This document shows, piece by piece, positions 24,013 to 35,000 of a DNA stretch of 64,000 nucleotides (its first letter is position 1; every line of letters starts with the position of its first letter). Made by a program: the position numbers and the translations under genes. This stretch comes from Balanoglossus misakiensis (lineage: Eukaryota > Hemichordata): the NCBI GenBank assembly GCA_040954595.2, contig CM082576.2:6138001-6202000 (forward strand). The letters are read 5' to 3'. The notes below the pieces were generated by a model. The model was not told the DNA's origin, made no database searches, and saw nothing but the letters and a program-made list of their open reading frames with translations.

Positions 24013-25801
24013 GTAAGTATGATGGCTAGCAAAATTTCATAGTACATTCTGTAGCAGGTTTAACACTTTTCTCAACGTAATTGTATTTGACCAAAGGGCA
24101 CGTTTGTAAGGCTTAGGTATATTCTATAGAGTCAAGGGACTTGTTACGTAGGTTCGACTCCCTTGATTACATAAAATGATTCCCCCGCAATACTTGGGAC
24201 TGTCACTGGCACTTTTAAAAGCGCCAGCGCAGCGACACCGCATATACGCGTCGGACTATACTCTTAAATCTCGGCGTGAATGACGCAAACCTTGCAGTTA
24301 ATTTTATATAGAGAGTTGTGTGTAGTAATGTTCTGCACGCCTACGAATTCCGGTGCGAATTTCCGTGATAATGTTTTTTGCTTTGCCTTCCCGAAGAAGT
24401 ACGTACATGTCTGCTGTAGACCTTCTAGCCTGAAGGGGTTTCTATTTTTAAGTTCCTCGGAGCCCTAAGCAAGGATAAGGAAAAAGCAAACCGAACAAGA
24501 GAAAACAACCAGAAAAACAGACAATACAAATGTCCAAACATTGATGATTGTCAGTGGGGGGTTCTAACCGGCCACCGTCGTACTAGGTATCTATACACAA
24601 AAATGTTTGATCGAAAAATTCTGCCAGTGAACATCACATATACTCATCGTTATATACCGGTAGCGGCGCACGTTCTCTTTTTGATCAACGTCGAATGATT
24701 AAATTCCTACTGAGCTGTTGCTGGCGCGACGAGCTGGATACTTTTAAGTCCCGACTATCCAACACAGGTAAGGTTTTTATCGTGTTCAGACTATCAGTGG
24801 ATCGTTGGGTGTCCAGGAGAAGCCCGTCAGTATACTGCGAACTGGAGCGAAGCCCCTGGGCGTTCCCGTACGTGACTGAGGCGCGCGCGCGCGTATTGGT
24901 CCAAAAATGCCCGGGATTGAAGATCGCCATGGTGACCACCCTTTAGGATACGCGTACGCGTCGCCGGCGCTATCGGAAGTCGCTGTTCATTCTTCCACGG
25001 TTTTCTCCACGGACATATTACACAGAACGATGCGCATACACCCAATCTCTGTTTCAGTGAAAGGATAATTTCAGTTTACACCAAATAATTTCGCGTTTTT
25101 ATCAGATAGCCATACAGACCCGACACGGGATACGACTCTCAGGGTCGCGCGCGCGGCAATCTCGTGATAACCCGGATGATGATAACGATGGTGGTGGCGG
25201 GAACGTGTGGTGCTGGTTGGATTGCCAGTGTCGAACACAACTGAGCCTTTGTTTGTTGTTTATGTCTGCCTAAAAAGTGCTCATTGTCGGTCTATTATTG
25301 GACACTTAAAACGAACACATTTATTAAGTTAAACGACACCGTGAAAACGAGTACATGTGCCCTATTATCCACAGGTAGATAAATGGTCATCGCTTTTCAA
25401 CCATGTCGACCTGACTGACATTGGTTGTCTGTCGGTTGCTCGGGAGGGGGAGGGGGGGGGGGGTCTTTATCTCAGAGACATGGTTTGGGCTCAAGCCAAT
25501 AACTCCACTGTCCATTGTCAATTCCGAGTGAAAAAAAACAACAACAATGCGCACGACAAAATTAAAAAAGATGTAGAATACAAAAGCGTCTGAGTACACA
25601 AACACACAAATCATTGAGATACATGTAATTGAGTTTTTAAAATGCCGCACCTGGCTTGACGGTGTTTTATCAAAGCTAATATCTTTGAGGGGTGATCCCC
25701 GGCAGCAAGTTTGCTCTGGGTTGTAATTGCTGGTTTCCTTATGAATTGATAATTCATTGAACAAATTTTGCTGCCAGATTAATCTGGTGGAAAATGCAAC
25801 C

Positions 25802-25849
25802 TTAAAGGTATAGGGTCACCTATGCAAATTTAACCACTGTTACCATGGA
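25802..25849 (-). repeat. Dispersed 46-bp repeat, copy C (reverse orientation)
   Basis: The reverse complement carries CATGGTAAC, then TAAATTTGCATAGGTGA and a CCTTTAA end, matching the copy at 2864-2909. A shorter related string lies at 58055-58069. Confidence 0.7.
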
Positions 25850-26317
25850 AAATTCAAATATGGCCAATCACAAATCTTCAATGTGTGGCTAATGAGAAGA
25901 AAGGTGTGCCACCACATGGTCATTTGGACACTTGAGGACCTTTCAAATGTTCATTTCACTGAAATATATTCATTTTTGCCTAATTACAATGAAACAATTT
26001 ATTTTTAGCAACTACTAACCCCCACAGGCACAATATCCACGTCTCCATGGTCACAAAACTGCCTGACCATCACTGAACTTTGACAAGATACATTGTAATT
26101 AATGCCCAAGTCAATTCTGAACCTATCTAGACATCCAACTTCAACATCATGCCCCCAAAATTTTTCTCTCAATTATTCACACTAATGGCCACTCTTAGGA
26201 ATTGTGAACAACCAAAAAAAAAACTGTGAGCAGAGACTGATCATGACTCATCTCAAATGGAAATACACGCATCTGTGGGACCCGGCTGCTGTGAACAATG
26301 TCATGGGTGATGCAGTC

Positions 26318-26339
26318 TTGAGATCTGTGCAGATCTCAA
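26318..26339. repeat. 22-bp palindrome
   Basis: Perfect 10-nt arms, TTGAGATCTG and CAGATCTCAA, separated by two bases. Confidence 0.9.
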
Positions 26340-26513
26340 CTCAATCAGAAGTAATTGTGGCCCTGGCTCGTTTCGAACATTTGCAACGGTGGCCAACAGA
26401 CATGAAGGTGCAAACTTAGCTTTAATGGCTGCACTTTTTAGCTTCTCTTGACACTATTAGCTTAATATCAATAAAAGCAAATTCCCTTGGCGATAAACAA
26501 CACCACAGCCAGC

Positions 26514-26519
26514 TTTATT
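26514..26519 (-). terminator. AATAAA polyadenylation signal (minus strand)
   Basis: Canonical hexamer on the minus strand, 11 bases after the stop codon of the putative gene at 26531-27042. Chance occurrence is possible in AT-rich DNA. Confidence 0.4.
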
Positions 26520-26530
26520 GTACGGATTCT

Positions 26531-27042
26531 CTAATGAATTTCACTGCCTTCGCTTGATGTATCGCCGTAAACCTCAAGTGGTGCAAATACGGTTTGATAG
26601 TTCCTTGCTAACACTTCTACAACTATCCACTTTGACGTTATTGCTCCAGTGTAGACAGACGAGGAAGAGAATGCAGTAAAGTTTGCAACGTAAACGTATA
26701 GTGTGCACTTCAGAATTTGAGATTTTACTTTTGCTTGTATGTCAATCAAATTGGCTATAGATGACACTGTTCTCCTTCAAGGGGTGGTCATCATGAAAAT
26801 TTTGGGATTAATGGTGCCTTTGCATAAAATTTACCAGTTTTTGAATTATGCTTTTCTAATGAATTATCTGGACGGGAATCTAGCAGATTAACCATCCATG
26901 TCTGTTGGCCATTTTGAGATTCTGCCGGGTAATTACCGTCAGACACTTGTTCAACAACGGATCCGCGACACTTGCACAGTGGGTGGCAGCCCTTTGTACA
27001 CACACATTCACTTTGTACCATCAGATCAGTTGCTAGACTTTC
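26531..27042 (-). CDS. Putative 3' end of a minus-strand gene, possible galactose-binding domain (partial)
   Basis: Two phase-compatible exons: 27042-26835 (acceptor TTTCTGCAG, donor CTG|GTAAAT, ends in phase 1) and 26766-26531 (acceptor GAACAG, stop TAG). A canonical AATAAA on the minus strand at 26519-26514 follows the stop by 11 bases. The first exon has a Cys cluster (CVCTKGCHPLCKC) and then SDGN and QTWMVNLLDS. The second has KCTLYVYVANFTAF and ends with SKWIVVEV and APLEVYG. The order DGN, W-x-VxL, strand repeats and a final EVYG resembles F5/8C or fucolectin-type galactose-binding folds; this is pattern reading, not a database hit. Against it, the intron would be only 68 nt and its pyrimidine tract is weak. 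The 5' part would lie above 27042 and was not found. Confidence 0.4.
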
Positions 27043-28682
27043 CTGCAGAAATTAATAATAAATCACCGAGGTAGTTGTCTGCTTTGATGTCTGAACCATT
27101 TTCCATATAAATAAAAAATGGCTTCTTAAGTCAATGATAACTCTGAGAAAGGAAAAATGATTCAATGACTGTTTTCCTCATCAAAATTCTTGAATGTATA
27201 GAAACAACATGTTTTCTTTACAGATTTAAAATTCATTGCAAACAATTATAGAGGAAAAAACACAGAAAGTTACTCTTTTTCTGTAAAAAAAATCTGGAAA
27301 ATACAACGCCCAATAGAGGTTGTAACTCTACATTTCCCACCCGAATTATTTCTATTATTAAGTGAACTTTCTAGACCCATGACAGAAAAGTCTTGTAATC
27401 AATTAAAAGATAAATAAAATATAAATATTTTAAACATTTCAACAAAGGCACAAAAACTGATTTTTAAAATGTAAGACACCTGCACACACAAGTGAATTCA
27501 CGTTTAGACTTAAACTGGCAGCTGATGCTGGGGTTTTTTTCCAGTTAAAATAAAACATATGGTGGAAGGAAGATGATGATTTGGTGTGACTTTTCAGGGA
27601 CAGGGTTAATGAATATTTGATGAGGATTATCCTCAAGGAAATCTGATAGCTCAGTAGTCAAAAAGATCACCACGTACTTTCTCTCTTTCCAATATGGTGA
27701 CTCTGCTGATCAGCTTTGCATGTGCTTGGGGATAAGGTCAACTGGACCACCGCTTCTGGAATATCCTGCTAACAAAAGCAACACTTTCGCGAATAGCTGT
27801 GTGTCTGTAGAAGACAGGGACAAGTACCGAAGAACAGAGGAAGTCTGCATCTGCTGCTGTTGTGGTTGTTTGTTCCACTTAGAATTAAAACAAAAAAGAA
27901 TGGCACTATAAAGACAAGGAAGTGGTGTCAGGTGTTTCGAAAATAGTAAGCAAACCCTGCTCCACAAACAAACTTTTCAGTGCACTGTTACTTTTAAACT
28001 CGGTTGTGTACGTAACTTACACTGAAAGTTATGCAATTTTAAAACTTGTGAAGGGACACAGACAAAAAGAAATGACATTCCCTGAGTCCCAGGTCAGATA
28101 ATGTGGAAAAAACAGTATGATCGAAAGGCAACACATTTGACTGTATTTGGCAAAATAAATAGACTGTTATTTTCACCTTGGATGTGTATCTGTTAGCCAA
28201 AGTACATCATCTGCCTGTGGTTTTACAGTTTAGGATTTAATTCCATTTAGGATCGTTTGCATTACTGATTTAATGAAATCATGATACATCTGATATGTTT
28301 ACATCTAATCAATTATTCATTAAGTCATGATGAAACATCTTGTGACACAGATGTCCTTTGACATTAACTCGTTCTAAGCGGGTTATTCTTTGTTACAAAA
28401 CTAAGAGGTCGGCATATCTTCTGTACATTTAAGAATATGCTATTTTAATACTTGATAAAACTTTGTGTATTTGAACAGCACAGTGAGTTAATTGATTGTT
28501 ACTGGTGTTAATTTAAAAGACATTTGAGACATTTCACTGAACATTTGCTGAATACAACAACAGTCACATGTTCAGAAAAAAAATTCAACTTAATCCTTAA
28601 ACATTTCCTGCTGCTGTGAAACCTGGGATTGATACTGCTAAAAAGAGGCAACGTGTACATTTACATGCCTTGTGTTTTTCAG
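27043..28682. other. Non-coding region, upstream side of the putative minus-strand gene
   Basis: AT-rich. A minus-strand frame with a pyrimidine-rich acceptor near 27814 is a weak candidate for another exon but has an early stop in one frame and no recognised domain in the other. Nothing else stands out. Confidence 0.4.
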
Positions 28683-28701
28683 ATTTATTAGCATCTCAGA
28701 G
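28683..28701 (+). CDS. Candidate 19-nt microexon, phase-compatible with the LRRNT exon
   Basis: Flanked by a near-ideal acceptor (GTGTTTTTCAG) and donor (GAG|GTGAGT). Its length of 19 nt takes the phase-2 end of exon 23705-24012 to phase 0, adding L-F-I-S-I-S-E, with no stop. Phase 0 is what the candidate exon at 31517 requires. Such short exons are easy to see by chance, so it is only a candidate. Confidence 0.25.
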
Positions 28702-31516
28702 GTGAGTTGTTGTTCATGGGAACATGAAATATGTTTTCCAATTAAGTGACGTTCCTTTTGATACACATGAAATGGTTTGCAGCTAGTAAATCACAGCCCC
28801 GATACGGGCAGAATTAATGCACTGCTCAGTTGTCAGTGAAATCCACGCTCATGGGGTACTTTGTTGAACTTGCATACTTACAAAGTAATAATTATCCCCC
28901 TATTTCCTGAGGAGCTTGTCTCTTTCGCCTCTTATTAATTACATACACAACCAGACGTGTCATTTGTCTTAGCGTATTATCCCTTGTTAGGATTAAACCA
29001 ACCATATTTTCTTATTGCCGGACTAAGCCCCCTTCAGGGGCTTTAGAGTCATATCCGCCTCCTATGAATTACATTTATGGAGATGTATCGGCGGGCTGTG
29101 AATTATAGTAATCTCTAATTTTACATCTGGTGACTCTCGGCTGATCTTCATCAGTGCCATCTAATGTGATGACCTGGCCAGTAAGAAGAAACGAGAAGAT
29201 TCAGAGCGTACATACCGTGTATGGCCGTTGTCACTGATTGGCTGAAAGGAGAATTATAAGCGCGATATAAAAATGTTTACTTGTGATTCATAATGATATT
29301 ACATTGACACGTACGTCGCAAAACAAACCTCCCAATGAATTCATATGGATGTTATCATAGACATTTACTAATTATCGTCCATTAGTAATATTCATTATAT
29401 TTGTGATTATGTTCGAAGATCGGTGTATACTTTATCATTATACCAATGAGGTTGACTATACCTCTGTTACCTATTTAATATCAAGTAAATAATATTTACG
29501 AGCCAAGGCACAGAACCCATCTTCCAAATCCCCACATCTCAGACAAGGTAGTACATTAACTGATCATGATGTTGCCAGTCTGAATTAAATACTTCCTTGC
29601 TCGCACAACCCTCTGAGTGAAGTCTGAAATATACCTCAGTCTTGAAAAAAAAATCAATATAATTTTTTAAAAAGTGTTTGGCTTTTGTCCACTGGAAAAC
29701 ATGCATCCATTGAAAGGAATTTGTATGTCAATTACTGACATAAAATAACAATAAAGGATAAAAGGTTTTTGAGAGCCCAACCTGTTTTCAACCATGGTTA
29801 TATTAATATTTGTCTGAGACTTGCATTCATCACAAAAAGATTCATTTCCCTGATGAGAATGTCCAGCTGGTGGTATTAAATACTGGTGTTTATTTTGTAC
29901 AGTGTTTGTGGTGTGAGGGATACAATGCATGGTCAATCACTTTGGAGGTGCATTATTGTTACCCTGCGGGTACATGTACAAATCAACCAATACAAAATTT
30001 TGCCAACGAACTTTAAACTTCACAAATTCCAGTATAGATTTGTTGATACCTGCCACCTGGACATTTCCCAACACCACTTTAATAGGTCTGTGGTTAAGGA
30101 TAGAGGGTTAGGATAAGTGTCCAATGGGTAACTGTCCAGGGGGTGGCTGACCTAGAGACCTGAGGCAGTACTATCAGTATATGCTTGCCAACTATAGGAT
30201 ATGATCTTTCAGATGAATTGACACTGTAACTGTATGAATTCCGATAACCTACATGCTTTTTTTTAAAGCAAATATACTCGGTTTTAATTCCCATGGAGTA
30301 TTCTCCAGGTGGCATTTTCAATAAGGCACGTGTGAAAGTGTACTGGATAGCTCCATGTCAAACAGCACTTTTATATAAACTTTGATATTGACTTTTTAAA
30401 CTGAGCAGGCAACGTTTATTGACACAAGTGTGAAAAGGGCACCACTTCGATTGTAGTGTTTAGCGAAAGTTGTTATCTCAGAGCAGGAAAGTGTTCCGAG
30501 TAAACGTCTTTTAGGTTTGTGTGTACCCAGTTCAGTGGCACTGTAATTTGTTTGTAGTGTTTGTGTAAAACTGAGTGAAGATTAAAGTGGTAATGGTACA
30601 GTGTACACTATCTGTGTTCTCTAAGTAGTTCATTTATTTGTCTAAGATGACTTCATGTTATGCAATACTGTGATGGATATCGTATTAAGAAGCCCAGGTG
30701 GAGTTGTATACACCTGCCTGTGTGTGCGCGTCAAGACATCGACTAACATTTAGTTGAATAAACCTCTCGGCTGTAATTTCTCAAGAAGTGTTTGAGCCTT
30801 TTTAACACTTGTGCCCCCGAGTGCATCGTTTGCAGTAGTGTTGAGAGAGTTGGTGAAATATACCTACTGTGCAAGTTTGCTCACTTCACTCTCTCAGCTC
30901 GAGTTTTACAAGAGACTTTTTCACCACATGTATTAATATTCAGCGTGTATTTGTTTTTCAAAGGGATGTTAAGTCTCATTGATATCATTTGCCAATTTTA
31001 TTTGGTGTCTGACCAAGGTTTCAGGTCTAACACAGACACACGTTTCATGTTAAGGTTACGTGGGGGATATATCATGAGTAAAGAGCTCCAGTGGTCAACA
31101 TACTTAATTTGGCAGAACAATTAACAATTGCTGGAGACCTGGCAAGTTGATAATTTGACAGGAAAATTAACAGCTTATTTGCTTGGTTTGTGTATTTGTC
31201 TTTCGTCAGACAACCGGCAAAGTACTGTACTGTATCTTTAGATGATCTTGAAGAATTACATGAATTCCCTGGGGATGTGATGGGAGGGGGAGGAGAGGAG
31301 ATCAATCATGGACTCAGTTGAAATGTTTGTATTACATTTGCATGTCTGTCTTTTAGGTTTGAATTATTAACAGTTCACTCATTCTTGAGATTATAGGTAC
31401 TCCTCAGTTCCAGCGTATAAAACCTTCAGTATACACACTGATATGTTTAACCTACACAGTTGTATACAGATAAACTGATGTTGTAACTCTGAGCAAACAT
31501 ATCTGATTCTCTGCAG
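28702..31516. other. Non-coding DNA with a complex block at 28880-29200
   Basis: About 28880-29200 has higher sequence complexity than its surroundings, with several TTAATTA/TAATTA-type homeodomain core sites and a short inverted repeat (CCCCTTCAGGGG). This gives it the look of a regulatory element. The rest is AT-rich with no supported gene. Confidence 0.35.
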
Positions 31517-31607
31517 TGGATATGTGATTGTGAAATTAAAGAATCATTTACATGTAATCACAATGGTCAATACTGTCAAAAAGTCCAAAAGATAGACTTG
31601 CGAGACG
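31517..31607 (+). CDS. Candidate Cys-rich exon (partial gene)
   Basis: A 91-nt segment between TTCTCTGCAG and G|GTAAGA that is open only in frame 0. It encodes WICDCEIKESFTC, a second Cys pair and KIDLRD, ending in phase 1. W-x-CDC is typical of the start of LRR C-terminal caps, and the spacing could also be EGF-like. It can be joined in frame to the LRRNT exon at 23705 via the microexon at 28683, but a true LRR protein should have repeat exons in between, and none were seen. Confidence 0.35.
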
Positions 31608-32020
31608 GTAAGAATTTATTTATAGATATACATGTATACGAGATACTATAGCTTTGAGTTTGAGTATTTTTAATGTGCATAATCATGCCCAATTTTGGGA
31701 AGTATATCCATCCGGAGCATTTAGCTGAGTACTGAAGCTGACATGAACATTTGTATCAAAATAGGAGGGGGTACCAGAAGACAATGTAACAGCTTATGGT
31801 AGGAAAAAAAGTTATGGAATTTTCAAATGAATCATTCACCCTTTTTCAATTACCTATAAAAATGGAAGATTTGCAGAATCAAAAAGACTTAGACGGTGTC
31901 TGCAAGTTATGCAGATGCTTATCATGCGTGACCAACTAACAGCAACTGTCGAAAGTCTTGGAAGATTTAATCTCGCAGTGATTTATTCGAGCATTAGCAG
32001 TTGACTCGGATGGGATATTT

Positions 32021-32034
32021 GTTGCTATAGCAAC
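32021..32034. promoter_or_regulatory. RFX X-box-like palindrome
   Basis: GTTGCTATAGCAAC is a perfect 14-bp palindrome with the two half-sites and 2-bp spacer of RFX X-boxes. A further half-site-like GGTTACCAC follows a few bases later. Confidence 0.45.
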
Positions 32035-35000
32035 CCTGGTTACCACAATTCTATTATCACAGGGTTGGAGGTATAGATTTATCATATATTTTCTGGCTGA
32101 TTATTTCAAATTGAGTTTATTCACCATAAACTGCAGCCGGCATGATTCTGTGATCAATATTTTCCAATTTTCAAGATAAAATGCAATGTACCGTATGTGT
32201 ACCTTTCTTCGTCAATCAAAACAACTATTAAACAGAATCTCCAAAGTACTGTAATCAATTTGTCAAATTGAATGCTCTATGAACAAAAATAAAAGTTGTT
32301 CTTGCTTTATACACAAAATATTCTTGCTCAAAATTTGTTGTTTTTCCCCATTTACATGAAAGCCTGCTGATGGCACAAATAGCATTTGGACTTGTTTTAT
32401 TATTGGCAATTTTCAATCTTTTGTGGGGGAGTTAAAAATTGACTAATCCCAGCTAACACCTATGTGAAATGTTCTGAGGCGATGTGAAAAATTTCCCCCC
32501 ACTGTCATGTCTTTCCTGTTCTGATACTTAAATATTTAAAGTTTTCAGTCGTGCTTATAAATGGTACCTACAGACTGGGAACCGTGGCCTAATCAAATTT
32601 TCATGATTACGTATCAAGTTTGAAAATTATATAAGCATCATAAATTTCAGTTGCCTGGGGTTGATAGAAAAGAGCCACTGTTAGCTCATTTTCAATGTGA
32701 AACACAACAGTTCTGAAAATGGCACATTGAGAAATAATCTCGCTTTTCCTTGGAAGCAAATCTTTGAGAATAGTATTTCAGTTTCAGGAGATGCATAGTA
32801 GCTTTGAACATTACCAAAATTAAGTCGCAATAATGCAGTGGTGTTGAAAATTTCACGTAAATGTAAAATGGACAGCACGTACGTAGTTGACTTTTTCCAA
32901 AACATTGATCTTTTCCAAATGCCTTGGTCCAAGAGCAGTATTAATCACATTTTCTTTGTGGAGTTAATGAAGTGAAGTCTGTCCCTCTGTCTTTATGGGT
33001 GGAAGGCTACTATATACAAATGCTCAGAAACGTTGCCGGAATGAGACACTTTGTAGTTGTCATGAGCAAAGATTTCTCCAACACAATCACATCTCGGATG
33101 AAATCAATTTATTTTCGGTGTTCCGTTAGACTGCCTTGATTGGTTTCCTTGCGTATTGTGCCTTAATTGCATTTGTTGGAGAAAAAATGACGCAAATAAA
33201 CTCAGGAATTTCGGTTGAAGATGTCACAGTACTTTTAATGGGGCAAAAGTCACTACACCCCCCCCCCCCCTCCAAAAAAAAAATCATACAAGCACTTCAA
33301 CCATACACCATAGAATTTAATGTCGAGAAGTTTATATTTTAAAAGATTGATATGAGTGATATGATGTATAAAATGTTTCACACTGTGGAAGTTGGCAATT
33401 GATCACGCTGTGAAGCCTGAAAAGATCAAATAAGAAATCTATCATCTGTCAATTCAGACAGCAACCATTGCTGAATTTAGATTAAACTACTGCATTTATT
33501 TAAAGGCTTGAATAATTGACTGCATGTCATTATTAGTCAGGCATAAAATTGAAAACTTTGATGTTATTTTGGGTAAGTTGATGGCTTGCAGAAAACGATA
33601 TTGAAAATGAAGCCTCTAAACTGACTTCATAACCTAAGACAACAAATATAGACTACTGGAAGTTCGTCCACTGTGGCTGATGATCATTTCACAGTACATG
33701 TACTAACAATATCCACTAAATTTCATAATTGTCAAGAGTGAACAGTTCCAGTCTATGACTTAAATAGCGAGGCACTTATTTTTCAGCTGGTAACTTTTGG
33801 AGTTTGAATTACGGAATTGAAATATAGCAGTCGTCTCATCGTATTTGACGTTCAGTGTCGGTCCATACCTGGCATTCCATCAATCCTTTTTGAAGTAGAT
33901 GTTTTGTCTAATAAAGAAACAAGTCGTTTTTCACCGAGCCATGTTTGAGGTTTGAAACGTTGAATGAAAATGTAATGGCATTTTGTTCATATTTGGCATT
34001 CCATCGATACTTTACCCCTTTTTATAAAGTGGATTTTCCCACGTACCTGAATTATCATTTTCATTTTTAAAATACAGGACTATTTTCACATTTGTGACAA
34101 TTTACTCATTACTAAAGCACACTGACTTTAAGGAGTATATGATTAAAAGGAACAGAAGCAAGAAAGTGGCCATTTGATAATGATTTGACACTGACCAAAC
34201 ACACAGTTTGAAAGTACATGTATAGTCAACTGAACAGTTACAATTTGCATGCAAACATCCCTGGGGCACATCTGCCCTCTCTCTCCAAATCTTTGCCTCG
34301 TGAACAAATACAAATCAACAGGGAGAAAGAAAGGGCTTTTAAAGAGTCTCTCTTTTGGAAGCGTCCCGAGTGTGTTTTCGGAGTTTCAGAGAAAATAGTG
34401 ACACTACGGCTATTATTTGACAGTTTGTTGATGTTGCAAAGGCGGAGTCTTTGACAATGGGCAACTGTTGACAGCGGAGAGAGGGTAGCGGTTGCTTTCA
34501 CAATGATTGTAATTAAAGGTTTGTCTCTTGATTGTCAAAAGCAAACTCAGCTATGTTAAAACTGTGATGTCTGCAGGTGCAAATCAAACATTATTGTCTT
34601 TAACTATGACATACATGTATACAATCCCATGCCCTCCAAAAGGTGGATCTTTGAAAACAGGTGTGTGTGTGTGTCGTTTGAAGACAAACTTGCATTCTCT
34701 CTGTCAGTAAAGCTGTGCTAATTGACATCCACATTAAAAAAAACTGTGATGATGTTCTTTCTTGCAATGCTGATTAATGTGCTGTGAATTTATTCTCTCT
34801 CTCTCTGAGCTCATTTCACGTTTCAAAGAGCTCAGCCAGTCAATATGATGGATTGAAACTTTCACACAATGGAAGTGTTAAGGTAATCTCTCTGAGAGTT
34901 AAGGCTGAAAAGATGAACTACTAAAAATTTCATCCAGCAGTTCATAAATCAAAAGACTATAGTGTGCTGATTTTGTTACAGTATTCATAATCAGAATCCA

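Larger units (their letters stand above)
24013..26513. other. Intron or intergenic DNA downstream of the LRRNT exon
   Basis: Contains a CpG-rich section (about 24660-25210) with CG-alternating tracts, a short inverted repeat with a tRNA B-box-like loop (24132-24166), a poly-G run (25452-25463), copy C of the dispersed repeat and a 22-bp palindrome (26318-26339). A frame at 24695 ends at a good donor (ACAG|GTAAGG near 24767) but has no recognisable product. Confidence 0.5.
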
